Assembly (NCBI GenBank): GCA_905221605.1
Contig: CAJNDS010002298.1
Location: forward strand, 409,960 to 473,959
From: Symbiodinium natans
Lineage: Eukaryota; Sar; Dinophyceae; Suessiales; Symbiodiniaceae
Length of the DNA: 64,000 nt
Reading direction: 5' to 3'
Position 1 is the stretch's first letter, and every line of letters begins with the position of its first letter. Under the pieces are notes generated by a model. That model was not told the DNA's origin. It saw only the letters and a program-made list of their open reading frames with translations, and did not search any database. Both the position numbers and the translations under genes were made by a program. Below, one piece after another: positions 52,271 to 63,860 of the stretch.

Positions 52271-53674
52271 GGTGCAGGACGTGGTGAGGTGAAGTTCACG
52301 CGCTCTTTCTCCACTATTCTTTACACCACAGCAAAAGAATTGGCCTGGTGCGGGGGGGTAGGGTGGGTGTGGTGCACAGCGTGGCTTGGTGCGGTCTTAT
52401 GTGCAATGTGGGTAGGGTGTGCTGACGTGTGCTGTGTTTCGTTGAAAGGAGTTTTAGCTTGATCAAGTCTGTGAAAGCCCAGGGCTAGCCTTGATTTGCG
52501 ACGGCTTCCCTTAGTGTTGAGGCCCATGCAGAAGAGCGCCTCCTTGCCACCCTGATCTCCCCAAGATGCACGGGAATGCCACCAAAATGCCACAGGCTGG
52601 CAACATTTTCACCGGTCTGATGGCATGTGACTCATGTGGCGAGACGCAGCTTTTCTGAAGGAGGACCCTTGGCAGAAATGTGCGGGACATGAGCTCGAGC
52701 AGGAACCTAGGCATCCTCCTGGTTAGCTCATAGGCTGGTTTAGGGACCGGGGTCGAGGATTGTGCGCTCTTTGGTAGTAAGTAGGCTTTCGAATCGCACC
52801 TCTTTAAGATGTAAAGTAGCAAAGCAAGACCAAGACCAGCAAGCAGGACGAGTCCTGTTGACCTCTGCTTAAGGCAGCGACCTGCGCTGGGCAAAGAAAA
52901 TTGCTTAACGTGCATTGTTTTGTTGTGCGCTGTCGATTCTTATTGTTCTTCGTGCTGAAGTTTTAGGTCGACTTCTGCAGCCATTTGGGAGCAGTTTCGC
53001 AGACCATGTGGCCGCACCATGCGCGTTCCAGACTACCCGCTACTGTAGCCAGCATACAGAGTTGTTTGTGCAATTGCCGTGTGTACATCTAGACACGATG
53101 GGCAAAGTACGGATCACATTGCGTGGAGCTCAAGCTCTGTTCGCAGATGTGCAAAAAGTTCTTGGCAAAAAAAAGGAAGTTTGTGAAGCAACCCGAGGCG
53201 CGAGTGTGAGGCGCTTTGCCAGCAGGCCTACAGAACAGCGCTTGAAGAGAATGGAGCTTCACATGCTGATGCAGTCGGCTTCAACATTCGGCAAAGGCGT
53301 TGCGGCATGCTGGGCTGAACGAGACAGCCGTGGCGGCAATTTCGGTCAGCCTCCAGTTGGCGCGCAGCAGGTATGTGCAACTGTTCTCTGGCTCCTTCTC
53401 TCTCTCTCTTTGTGTCTCTTTCTCTCTCTGTCCCTCCGGCTCCTCTTCCTCGTCCTCTACCACTTTTCACCTCTGCTCTAGCTCTGGCTTTTGATTCATC
53501 TCAGCATCTCTCATCACTCTCTCACCTTGCCTTTTTCTCTTTCGGGTGTTGCGCACCAAGGCATGTCATGCTTGGAACTGTGTGGAACCAGCCGCAAGAC
53601 GATTTTGAGGCTCGAAGTGCTCAAGGGGGCACATCAGGGCACATCAGGGCACATCTGCGTTCAAGACAAAAAGT
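52271..53674 (+). other. Region upstream of alanine aminotransferase
   Basis: No gene was recognised. An open frame at 52915-53481 contains a protein-like part (MGKVRITLRGAQALFADVQK, then LGKKKEV, from 53098) that may be an exon of an unknown protein or part of a transcribed leader. It runs into a CT microsatellite at 53395-53435. Just before the aminotransferase start lies a short triple repeat of GGGCACATCA (53626-53656). Confidence 0.4.
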
Positions 53675-55216
53675 GTGATGGCCGTGGCCCAGATGCGGCT
53701 GACACGGCGAGCCCTGGGGGCACTGGGTTCCAGCGAGTTGGGTTTTCTACGAAGCAGTTGGCCATTGAAAGGCTCAGTGAGATGTAAGTGCCTGACACGG
53801 GCGACCATCAACCAGAAGGTCTTGGAGGCAGAGTATGCTGTACGTGGAAGATTACCTACGCGTGCGGCAGCTATCCAAAAGGAACTTGCCAACGGAGCCA
53901 AGTATCCATTCACAGAGCTTGTGCATTGCAACATAGGGAATCCGCAACAGGTCGGGCAGATACCTTTGTCCTTCAATAGGGAGGTGCTGGCATTGCTGAC
54001 AGCACCCCGACTTTTGGAAAAGGCAGCCGACCTTGTTAAGCTGGGCCTTATCTCCGCAGAGGCAGCGGAACGCGCGAAAGAGTATTCACAAAAAGCTGCC
54101 AAGATAGGAGCTTACACTGACTCTGTAGGGTTTCAGTTTGTTAGAGAGGAAGTTTGTGACTTCATCGAACGTCGTGACGGCAACCGGCCCGACGTCAGCC
54201 AGGTCTTCTTGACAAATGGAGCTAGCGAAGGCGTGAGGCTTGTCATGTCTGCTTTGGCAGCAACACATCTTGGCGGGCGCGTGGGAATCATGGCACCCAT
54301 ACCTCAGTATCCTTTATATTCAGCGCTGTCGACCTTGATGGATTGCGAACTAGTAGGGTACTACCTGGATGAGGACAATAGGTGGGCTGTCAGCATCCCA
54401 GCCTTAGAAGCTGCGCACGAGGAAGCCACCAAGCGCGGAGTAGTCGTGCGCGGCTTGGTTGTCATCAATCCAGGAAACCCATCTGGCAACAATCTGACCC
54501 CGGAAACTCTCGAGAAGGTTGTGACTTTTGCGCATGACAAAGGCTTGGTACTGCTCGCAGACGAAGTCTATCAGGAGAACATCTTGACCACACATCCCTT
54601 CAAGTCGATGTCCAGCATCGTGAATGAGAAACAGCTCGACTTGGAAGTCGCATCCTTTCACTCCTTATCCAAGGGGTTCCTCGGGGAGTGTGGTGTTCGA
54701 GGAGGCTACTGTATCTTCGAGAACTTCGACCCGCAGGTCATGGAACAGTTCGTGAAGCTGAAGTCGATTGAGCTTTGCTCCAACACTGTCGGGCAACTTT
54801 CTGTGGGCTTGATGGTTCGGCCCCCTTCTGCGGATGCAGCGGCCCTTTATGATGAAGAAAGGCAAGCGGTGCTCGATTCCTTGAGGAACAAAGCACAGAT
54901 CTTGCAGAAGACGTTGAGCGCCCTTCCAGGCATTTCCCTACAAGAGATCGGCGGAGCCATGTATGCTTTCCCTCAGATAAAACTTCCGAAGGCAGCCATT
55001 GAAGCAGCCGAAGCTCAGGGCATAGCGCCGGACGAGTTTTATTGCATGCAAGCACTGGAGACTACAGGCTTGGTAGTGGTTCCTGGCTCCGGTTTCAGAC
55101 AGGTTGAGGGTACATTCCACTTTCGGACAACCTTTCTGCCCACACTGGAGAAAATGCAGAGGGCCATGGCCTCCTTTGCCAAGTTTCACACCGACTTCAT
55201 GCAGCGCTACGCGTAA
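53675..55216 (+). CDS. Alanine aminotransferase, intronless
   Basis: A pyridoxal-phosphate enzyme interconverting alanine plus 2-oxoglutarate with pyruvate plus glutamate. The single exon encodes 513 residues, about the family length of 480-550. The first 35-40 residues are rich in Arg, Leu and Ser and lack acidic residues apart from one Glu, which fits a mitochondrial targeting peptide. The conserved region starts near residue 48 with VLEAEYAVRG. Further marks are FTELVHCNIGNPQ, FLTNGASEGVR, the substrate and cofactor loop VINPGNPSGN (about 262-272), LADEVYQEN (PLP-binding Asp and Tyr), SLSKGFLGECG with the Schiff-base Lys near 332, and HFRTTFLP with the carboxylate-binding Arg near 483. All key residues are present. 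It stands alone, without introns, between intron-dense genes. Cytosolic location is possible if translation starts further in. Confidence 0.96.
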   Translation: MMAVAQMRLTRRALGALGSSELGFLRSSWPLKGSVRCKCLTRATINQKVLEAEYAVRGRLPTRAAAIQKELANGAKYPFTELVHCNIGNPQQVGQIPLSFNREVLALLTAPRLLEKAADLVKLGLISAEAAERAKEYSQKAAKIGAYTDSVGFQFVREEVCDFIERRDGNRPDVSQVFLTNGASEGVRLVMSALAATHLGGRVGIMAPIPQYPLYSALSTLMDCELVGYYLDEDNRWAVSIPALEAAHEEATKRGVVVRGLVVINPGNPSGNNLTPETLEKVVTFAHDKGLVLLADEVYQENILTTHPFKSMSSIVNEKQLDLEVASFHSLSKGFLGECGVRGGYCIFENFDPQVMEQFVKLKSIELCSNTVGQLSVGLMVRPPSADAAALYDEERQAVLDSLRNKAQILQKTLSALPGISLQEIGGAMYAFPQIKLPKAAIEAAEAQGIAPDEFYCMQALETTGLVVVPGSGFRQVEGTFHFRTTFLPTLEKMQRAMASFAKFHTDFMQRYA

Positions 55217-55635
55217 CACCACGCGTAACGCCTGAAGACAGGCAGACAGCAAATGAACTTTTGATTTCTTTTGTGCTCATCGATTCCGAGAAATGCTCTA
55301 GGAAAAGTGCCGCAGGACCCGTTCTGGAAGAGCATCCACAGTCCAAGCAACGTCAGCATGTCGATTATTGCGGAATGACCGGAGGCGAATATCACCCGGG
55401 CTGAGCAGGATGGGCGGGATGCCTGAACATGTCATCACAGCCTGCATCGGATGATCTTGCAGGGAATGGGACGGCAGAACCCACTGAGGTGCAAGTCGCA
55501 TGGGCTATTTAGATTGCCGGGCTACTGCTCCTCACTGCGGAGTGGTAAGGTGCGCCAACAGTTCTCTGGAGACCGCAGAATACCATCTGCCATGTTGTTT
55601 CTGAGTCGTGTATCTGCTCTGCTTGGAATTCGTGA
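55217..55635 (+). other. Spacer after alanine aminotransferase
   Basis: About 400 bp without a recognised exon. The N-terminal exons of the following dehydrogenase should lie here or slightly upstream, but I could not place them. Confidence 0.4.
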
Positions 55636-58165
55636 GAGGTCAGAGGTGATGTGCTGCCGGAGGCTCCGCTGGCAGTGGCTTCGCTTGTTGCTCTCAAAAC
55701 TGGAAAATTTGCTGCAGGTCAGAAGCATTTCCCCTTCGTGTGCATTGGCAGATGCCAGGCCGCAGTACCGAGGGTAGAGAGAGTATAGTGATCGCATCCA
55801 TGCAATGTTCTTGCTCAAAGGATCAGAAAGCGACTGAGAAGCTTGCCTGTTTTCCTTTATTGAAAGCGACTGCCTTTCCCCGATCTTCTTGAGGGGGGGC
55901 TTCTCTACTCCAGCGTACGTGCCTCAAGACTGTCAGATCCTGCACCAGTCCATGTGGCCAACCTTGGATTCCTAGATGCGACGTCTGCTGAAGGTGCTTA
56001 GCTGGGCATTCAATGCTGGTGGAAAAGGCAGACGCGCACACCGATGCACACCGGCACCGGGAGTGCGGACATGCGACACGCGACTTTGTCTCTCTTTGAA
56101 GGCACGGGAGACTGGAGTGGCAGCGCTTTTGATTGCTCGTGCCCACCACTTTGCTGCGTGCGCCCATCTTGATCTTACCAGAGGGTCCCTGATTTTTCCA
56201 TGCTAAGAATGGAAGGTTATGGCAAGACGTCGAGGCATTGGCGGCGCGGTGCGAGCCTAAGACAACCTGAGAGAGAGAGAGAGAGAGAGCAGCGACACGC
56301 AAGCTAGCAATGTGGCTCCACCAGAGGGGCTGCAGCGTACGGCAAGATATACAAGATGTACGAGATTGAAATTGTCGAAAACCATGAGATGCAGTAATGT
56401 GCCGTGTTTGGAGTTGACGGGTACCAGGGCATGCCGTAGTTTTCAGCAGTTGGAGCAGTGAAGCCCCGCGAGTTGCGCAATTTACCGCGTTTGGAGCTGT
56501 CGAGCTCATGTCTAAATGCTGCAAATATCCAGGAACAGTCAAACAACAACGACGAAACGACAACAACAACAACGACAGGAGCAACAACAGAAGCAAACGC
56601 AACAACTCCCAAATTAATTCTTCCGGCGAATGGAATGCCGAGATGATCCGAGGCACGGGCTGGTCGCAATGGCCTTCCTCAACTCCAAGGAGGGGTCTTT
56701 CACGGACAGGGCTCCAGTCAACCTTTGCTAGCACTTCTTTGTGAGGCATTTGTTGCTCATTGGCCCGGGGGCCAGCAGCCGCTCTACGGGACGAACCCCA
56801 TGGTGGGCTGGACTTGGCTTTGGCATAGCCATAGTCTTGGCATGCTACCCTCGTTCCCCACAGCGGCAGTACAACTGACCAAGTCGCTGGCGTCAGCCTT
56901 GCTCGGTTCCGAATGATTTCTAGAGACGCGCCGGGCTGCAAGTAAGTGCCTTCTGCCTTCACTGTGCGATTGCATGCGGTTACAATTAGTTTTATCATGT
57001 TGTGACCCGCGGTTGATTGGCGGCAGGCGTTTGCCTGCCCGCGACGCTCAGAAGATGGGCTTTCAGAGGAGCCCTTTGTGCCTGGGGCCTGAGACTGGCG
57101 GACGTTGTATGACTTTGTTCCTTGTAAGTACTTTGAACGCAGCTTGCAAGAGCTTCCAAGGTTTGACCAGGCGACAGCCATGATGGCACGTGGGGCTTCT
57201 TGGCAGCATTCGCTTTCCAGCAGCCCTGGGCAAGTTTTGCAAATTTAAGCCTCCGGGTTTCTTCAGTTCATATGCCCCCCCCCCCCCCATGCGGAGGGGG
57301 AGCGACCAAGTACGAAGGGCAGAAAGCCGTCACATGCCATTACGCATACCGGAAACACTTCCTTGCAGCACTGCACACAAATTCAGCCACTTTCAAAACG
57401 GATGTGAAGGGGAGGTCAATGAACTGTGCGAGGACATGACCCTGGCCTCCATGGAAGGCAGGCTGCCAAAGCAGAGCCCCCAATCCCCTCTGCTTTCGGG
57501 GCTATTCTTGGATAAATTTGAACGGTGACGTTCTAGGTGTCGATGTGTGTTGAGGTTCAGATGATGGGCAGTCGAGATGGTTCAAGGACAGTCCCGGAGT
57601 CTGTTCAGGCCGAGCCATACCAAGTGACGCAGCAATTGATGAACACGGCCAGCAGACGCACGAAGCCCAGACCAGTCGCAGACCCTCCTTTTGAGCCTTT
57701 TACGAGAGCTGAGACTTGAGGACTGACCCTGCAGCTGGCCTGAAAGGAGCCCAGCTGCCATTTGCCGGACACAAGGCTGCGGGGTACGATCGAAGTCAGG
57801 CCGAGAAAGCTGAATGCCTGCGACATTCTCGGCAATTTCTCAGGGCACCTGCCTTGCTTTGATGATCGAACTGCTGGCGGCCAGCTTCACAGGCGCTTGA
57901 GAAAGTGGGTGCCGGTGCTGCACACGCCATCTGTGCCTGTTTTTTTCGATGCAGGTGATGCGTTTGCCTACGAGGTCCGTGACGATCCATCGACCGGCCC
58001 AACGCAGCATGGACCGCTCGACGAAGAGAGATAACAAAGAGATAAGAAGAGACGAGAGGAGAAGAGGAGATGAAAACGTGAGCTGGGATATGCTCCGAGA
58101 CCAAACTCTGTGCTAAACACCTGCGCGTTGAGAAGGAGAGCTCATCCTGGCACTTGACCCCGAGG
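55636..58165 (+). CDS. Ldh_2-family NAD(P)-dependent 2-hydroxyacid dehydrogenase, multi-exon
   Basis: This is the malate/L-lactate/ureidoglycolate dehydrogenase family, a fold distinct from classical LDH. Exons read EVRGDVLPEAPLAVASLVAL (55636-55717), ARETGVAALLIARAHHFAA (from about 56102) with the conserved paired His, GLVAMAFLNSK (near 56657), WPGGQQPLYGTNPM (56761-56802), AFACPRRSEDGLSE (from 57027, after a GT-AG intron), FDQATAMMARG (near 57162), GAQLPFAGHKA (near 57746), GTCLALMIELLAASFTGA (57844-57897), DAFAYEVRDDPSTGPTQHG (near 57957) and EGELILALDPE (near 58129). The H-H-F-A-A, G-T-N-P-M-A-F and L-P-x-x-G-x-K patches are family hallmarks. The N-terminal part and the last exons are not fixed; GRAAFLDRVE (near 58264) and LEALLQMVEAE (near 58378) may continue it. 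The substrate cannot be told from sequence alone. Confidence 0.9.
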
Positions 58166-59030
58166 TGTGCTCACGCTCAGGCGAACCTCTGCAAGGGGGA
58201 GAACGTGAAAGTGCTGCAACGCGGTTTCCTCTTTGCGTGCTGGCATGATGCGATTGGGAGGTGGGCGTGCTGCCTTCCTGGACAGGGTAGAGGACAAATG
58301 CCTGAGTATGTGCATTCTGCGGTGCATTCTGCCATACATTCTGCTACATCTTTGTGGTTTTGAGAAGCCGTGCGCCGCTGGAGGCTCTGCTGCAAATGGT
58401 CGAGGCCGAATGCAAAGAGGCTGAGGCACCCGACATCTGCGTTCGCAAGCGAGATGCAGATGGAATTTGTGGCAAACCAGTGGGTTGCCGTCAAAACCAA
58501 CTCGACCTTGGTAGCAGAGAACTACCACGCACTTGTGCCAAGAAGGGGGCAAAGTGCACATAGGTGCACAGTTTTTGTGCAAAATCTCGTGACAAGTCAA
58601 GTGAAGCGAAGTGGCTAGCAGTGCAGCAGCGCTCGTAGCAGTCGTAGCATCTGCTGAACGCTGGCTTTCGAGGCCTCTGCAAGAGTTATGCGGTTGCCAG
58701 CACAGCGGAGATGGGAAGCTCGGAAGAGGACGCCTCAGGACCGAAAGCAGCGCGGCGCAAAGCAGCGCAAGGCAGCGCAAGCGGTGCCCGTCTGCGTGCC
58801 CATGCTGTGCAACTGTTCGAAGGAGGGCTTCGACATCGACAAGGCACCTTCCCCAATTCCTTTCCCACTTGCCCCCCCTGCCGGCCCTTCTACTCAGTTT
58901 TTGCATGCTTTCATAACTACAGTATGCCACGGCCTGTTCCAGGGTGTTTGCCACTGGTTTGGAGTATCCAAGTGCTGTGATGTATTGTGCTATGCCTCCA
59001 CGCCCGGTGCCCGAACGTGATCGGACCTGC
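58166..59030 (+). other. Probable 3' end of the Ldh_2-family gene
   Basis: The readings GGGRAAFLDRVE (58255-58290) and RAPLEALLQMVEAECKEA (58366-58420) fit the amphipathic C-terminal helices of the family. A reading WVAVKTNSTLVAENYHALVP (near 58483) in another frame is also protein-like and could belong to this or a separate gene. No stop codon could be assigned with confidence. Confidence 0.4.
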
Positions 59031-60175
59031 CAGATGCTGTAAACACAGCGCTTCTATCATCAACGCGTCCAGGTTCTGCAAAACACACATTCGGACACCA
59101 CTACGAAAGACACTCCATGAACACCTTGCTCATGCCCGGTCCATACCTACAGCAGTTTCAATCGAATGGAGAGAGCGATCATTCACGGGCCCCAAACAGA
59201 AGTATGTCATACCAAGATTTCATGAACATGCTTTAGGCTGGATAGCTGGATTATTTCCGGTTGTTTTGTAGTGGAGTTCCAAGCACAATAGCCTGTCAAC
59301 CAAACCATAGCCTATTAACCAAAACCATAAGAACTACTGTGTATCCACGAGCTGCTACTAAAAGGAGGTTACAGCATGAGTCTGTTCGGTTTGCGCTCCC
59401 GAGGCCTAGGATATTAACGATTTAAAGGTTCTGGCTTTGCGCTCAGCGCCGCTTTATGCTTTTAGGCATTTGGGTTCTCGTGTTGGTCAGAATGCGTGGG
59501 CTTTGCGGCTTGGCACTGGTTTAATTTAGGTTTGTCGCGTTTAGGGGTTCAGAGGGTTGGGTTTTAGCAGTTTGGGGTTCTGCGATGTTCGGTGCCTTCT
59601 GATGCCTTTCGGGGACCTAAGCCCAACGGTTTGCCAGCTGTTGCCAGCTGTTGCCATCTTAGCCCTTGTCGAGTGCAATTTCCAGCCATCTCCCCTTTCA
59701 GAGTTTGTGGCTCGGCCGGCCGTCACATCTTCAGGTATGTTGGTGGGCATGGTGGTGTGAAACTTTGAATCTCAGAAATATTCAACATACACTTTGACCA
59801 TGCCCTTACAAGAAAAAGGGGCATGGTAAAGCCCTTCTTTATATTACACTTTTATAGGTTGAGGTGTATGGGTTTGGGGTATGTAGAATGATTCTTGGAT
59901 TGAAGGCTTTCGTGGTTTGAGTGTCCACGATTGAAATGGTTCTTGACGGTTCTAAGTTTTTTCGACTTACTGCTTTTGGTCGCTCAAAGGCTTCTTTGAT
60001 TCTTGAGTTTAGGAGTTTAACGGCCTTTCCCTTCCCAGCTTCACCATTGTGGGGAGTTATGAGCCTTCCCATAGCTTCATGATTGCTCAGCTTCACTGCT
60101 GCGTGGCAGGATTTGCTCGACAAGTGCAAGGCTTTGTGTGAGTGATGCGGAGGAGAACGACGTTCTTCACCTCAG
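59031..60175. other. Non-coding-looking stretch with weak telomere-like repeats
   Basis: Degenerate GTTTAGGG, TTTTGGGGTTC and AGGCATTTGGG words are frequent at about 59395-59590, and similar TTGGGGTATG and GTTTAGGAG words at 59860-60020. A 96-codon minus-strand ORF at 59,839-60,129 covers part of it, but nothing in it is recognisable. Confidence 0.5.
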
Positions 60176-61222
60176 CAGACAGACAACCTGGTCGATGGGC
60201 ATTGCTTGCAAACTGAAACTCTTGATACCATTGCAGCTGGATTGAATGCCGTGTTCGAAGCTAGGCTGATCTTCGGAAGTGTGAGACCTATCTTGAAGTC
60301 CAGCTTGGCAAGCGGCAAGATGTTGTGTGTGTGTGTGTAAGTTTGCGTTCGGTCCTGTTCGGCTTCCAGCCATGGGGTCCAGAGACATCATGGTCATGAG
60401 AATGAACCATCTTTTGCAGCTGCAGAGACCGTCACGATGTTCTAGGGTGCAGAGCAGAGCAGCCGTCGGCAACTATAGTTGCAGATACAGAAACGGCTTC
60501 TATGGCGCAGATCAGAGCAGCAAAAATCAGCCGATCTTGAAGGATCCTCTTTTCCTGTTGCCATGGGCCGTCGTCGATTTGCAAAGAAGGGGGAGGACAT
60601 GCAGGGACAATGCTTAGAATTAGAACATTTCAATTTTTTGCAGAAGATTGCAGAATACCGGCAAGCAATGCCAGATTGATTACCAGGATGTGCGTCACTT
60701 CAAGCTGGTCGCACGTCCAGGGGCTGATGACGATGGCGCCCCCTGCTTTCCACTTCAACACATCATGCCATGCAGTAGTGTGGTGAACAGTGAAGAGTTG
60801 TTCGTTCATGGTTGGTGGATAAGGTCGTGATCGAGCTGAAGCTTAATCTTACATGTTTACTTGCTTATCTCTGTGCAGTGGGAGTGTCCTGTCACTGTGG
60901 AGCTCGTACTTTGTTCTATCGCTCTGTGTTTCCCTCACACCTTGACATTGTAGACTCGTGATCCTTTGCCTTGTAGTCTGTTGCCAATTCTTGCAGACCG
61001 ATGTAGCTTGGAGTTCTTGGGTTGTCGGTGTTGGTGAATCTGCAGCCTTCCCCTACACCATCCTATGTCCTGCCGCATTCCTGCTGCGTCCAGACAAGCC
61101 GCCGCTCGTCTTGGAGCCCTTCGCTCCGCCAGGCGGGCTGTGGAAACGTTCTGCCACATGTTCTGTGATGAAGCCTTTGCTGAAGCCACCAAGCAGGTTC
61201 GCTCAGGCGCACTGGCTTGACA
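60176..61222 (+). CDS. Candidate exons of an unknown gene
   Basis: Three + strand readings look protein-like. LDTIAAGLNAVFEARLIFGS lies near 60219-60278. GRRRFAKKGEDMQGQCLELE and the following HFNFLQKIAEYRQA lie near 60565-60668. RRAVETFCHMFCDEAFAEAT, then KQVRSGALA and a stop, lie near 61126-61222. The last would be a terminal exon. A GT microsatellite (60323-60339) separates the first two. Whether these belong to one gene is not shown, and the product is unknown. Confidence 0.3.
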
Positions 61223-63550
61223 GAGGCTTGTAAAGTGCTTTGCTTGAAAAGCCACTTGCCAGAGATTGGTTTGGAGCCCTGGCAAGTGTAGGCTGAGTTG
61301 CTGACCGTCCCTGAGAGCCTGCAATCGCACGTCGGGCCGGGGCCCCAGATGCAGCAGCTGTAATCAAAATCAAGATAGATCAACCGATCCGAGGCCTAAC
61401 GAATGACAGCTAAGTCCAAAATGTTTAAAAAGATGCAGCGGAAGGATTTTCTGGCTGTTGTCATACGCCGCTGGGAGCGTTCCTCGAAGGTCCCCTTGGC
61501 AATACCTATACAGCGCCCAGCGCTACGCACAGGGCCCCAAGCAAATTTTTTCCAAATCCTACAAGACCAAATGCCATAAATGCCCCAATGCCAGTAGCCG
61601 AGCCCAAAGAAGGGGCGATGACTGACTCACTGACTACTGTTTCCATCCCTGTGCTGCGTTACAAGCTTGAACAGTCGACATGCCTGTTTTGTGACGGCCG
61701 CGTATTGTGCCCCTTAAGCCCCGAAAATCGCTCCGGTCCCTGAGATGGAAGTCTGCGTTCTTGGACCTTGAATCCGTGCTCTGGGAGAATGAGAAACGCC
61801 ATTTTTATCTAAGTGTATCGTTGTTAGCATTTTCATATGTTGAAATAATGACTGGCTTAGTTTTTCATCATCCATTCTTTTTACCAACTATAAGACACGT
61901 TTATCCATCCTAACAATATTACTGCGTGTGCGGCCGCCACACCCAGGGTTCTAAAACTCCCGAGCGGCCCTCTTGCTGTTGCCTTCCTATCGAAAGCTTC
62001 CCAGGAAGCTTCTGGTTTGCCCAAACCTTAAACACTTGTTGCTTCATGCATGTTAAAGGTGCATGGTTGCGGGGCCGGTGCCTGGCATCTCGCATCCTTT
62101 AAATGCTGAAAGAATCGGGGTTCCATGTTGAAGGTGCGGAAGGTCGCGCAATGCACACCTTCAGGCCTGCACCAGTTTTTCGTCCGTCCCAGTCTCTCAC
62201 CCCCAGGTGAAAGGTTGACATTTGGGGTTCATAGGGGGGGGATGGCCGGGTTTCCTTCGGGGTTCCTGGTTTCGCTGCAAGCTCCTTACGCTTCCCCTCC
62301 ATCTCCTCTTATGTCCATTTTACCCCAGAACCCCCGTTGCATTTTGCAATGTTTCGCGTGGCCTTGCTGCGTACATTCTTGCGTGGCACTGGACTCTCGC
62401 AGCATCTATAATATTTCCAATACCAATGTACAGTGTCCTGTGCTCTTGGATGCATAGACTGTTTAAAATTGCTAGGGTTTGTGGGAGCTTGGAGTTTGCG
62501 AGTTTGGTGGCCGCCCTCACCAGCGGCATTCACGGCCTCCAGGCTGATCCTGCCAGACTCTCCCGATCCTCTTTCCTCCCAACTGCAAGTCGCGGGAACT
62601 GTTTGTGGATGCCGAAGGTGCATCACGTCTGAAACCAGCCTTGAATGGCAAAGCATCACAAACGTCACAGTGAACGCCTGATTGAGTGATCCGACAGACC
62701 TCGACACAAGAGTTGTGTGTGCAAGCCTGTTCTCACACAACATAAATGTTAAAGATTCAATACGTACTTGTGGCTGATCCACATGCGGATGCGATTCATC
62801 AGCGCTGATTTGAGAATTTGCATTAGAACCGCTTGACTTCCAGGAGGTAGCGATTGTTTGCAAGTTTCTTTGGCTCGGTCCAAGGTCTGCCATCTTCCAA
62901 CCTGGCCAAGAGGAAGAAGAACGCGAGGGGAAGAGGACCCATGAAGAGCTGTCTTGGCGACGATGCGCGGCAACCTTAGCCGCTTTAGCCACGTGCAGGA
63001 AGAAAGAGAGGACTGGAGGCATCAATGTCTCATCTTCCAGAAGCATGGCCCAGTATGCAGAGCCCATCATCACATGTGGGTTCTAGTCGAGGCTGACAGG
63101 GCCGCCTCATCAAGCCCCATCCAATATGCAGCTCGATCATCAAAGAGCCCCTGCTCTCACTCATCTCACAGCTACCATCACGTTTTCTAAGTTGGTTCGA
63201 TGACACTTGGGTTTTGGCGGTTCTTGTAATCCACCCCCAAGCTTGCCCGACTTTCCCAAGCTCCGAACTGATTCCTCACAACATAGCACGTGGCAAGTAC
63301 ATCGAGCATCTACCTGGACAGGCCTTGATGAGGACCTGTGGCTGTTCTCGCAGTTCCGTCAGCGCTGCGCTGCAGTGTGGTATTGAAGAACTGCGGCTTG
63401 CTGCCTCTGTGCAGGTATAGACGGTATAGAGCTTTATAAATCGTTAACGCTACGCGACCCGCCTCGGCCCCGGCCATGGCAGCGGCGAGGCACGGTAGCC
63501 ACAGAAGTTTCAGCGCTGCATGGAGGTCGGTTTTTCGAGCTTGAGCGGCA
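61223..63550. other. Stretch without a recognised gene
   Basis: No conserved domain was seen on either strand. A 254-codon minus-strand ORF (62,309-63,073) and several shorter + strand ORFs overlap, none with recognisable content. The section at 61,770-61,920 is AT-rich compared with its surroundings. Confidence 0.4.
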
Positions 63551-63558
63551 ACTCGGCG

Positions 63559-63640
63559 CCTTAACCCTAAACCCTCAACTCTAAGCTCCAAACGCGACAC
63601 CCCTAAACCCTACACTTGGAACCTTAAACCTTAATCCCAG
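63559..63640 (-). repeat. Telomere-like CCCTAAA units
   Basis: TTAACCCTAAACCCTCAAC, CCCCTAAACCCTAC and AACCTTAAACC lie in close succession with the C-rich strand on the + strand, the opposite orientation to the array at 5546-5870. G-rich GTTTCGGGTTTAG words follow at 63,900-63,920. Confidence 0.7.
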
Positions 63641-63764
63641 CCTGGCCTGTGTCACTCTCAGGCTCGAGCGCTTGGATTCAGGCTTGCTTCGCGTACTGTC
63701 AAGGCAAAGCAGGAAACACACACGAAAGGAAGCAATACGAGGCGATGGGCGGCAACTGGCGCGT

Positions 63765-63860
63765 TGGAGGGCGGGGGAGGTGGAAGTAGCCGAAAGCGGG
63801 GGAGCGTGGTGCGGGGCGGGGGGGTTGGGGTTGGGAGTGGGGGGGGGGGGGTGGGGTAAG
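63765..63860 (+). repeat. G-rich low-complexity tract
   Basis: Dense runs of GGGG with GGCGGGGG and TTGGGG, ending in a run of about fourteen G. It could form G-quadruplexes. ORFs across it on both strands are compositional artefacts. Confidence 0.8.

Noticed and set aside
53596-53625. Spliced-leader relic upstream of alanine aminotransferase
   Set aside because: CCGCAAGACGATTTTGAGGC resembles the dinoflagellate leader only with several gaps and mismatches; the match is not better than chance by eye.
55823-57181. 452-codon minus-strand ORF as a gene
   Set aside because: It lies antisense to several clear Ldh_2 exons on the + strand, and its composition is that of a complement, with no recognisable domain.
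62309-63073. 254-codon minus-strand ORF
   Set aside because: No recognisable domain or start context, and overlapping frames of similar length exist on the other strand; treated as chance.
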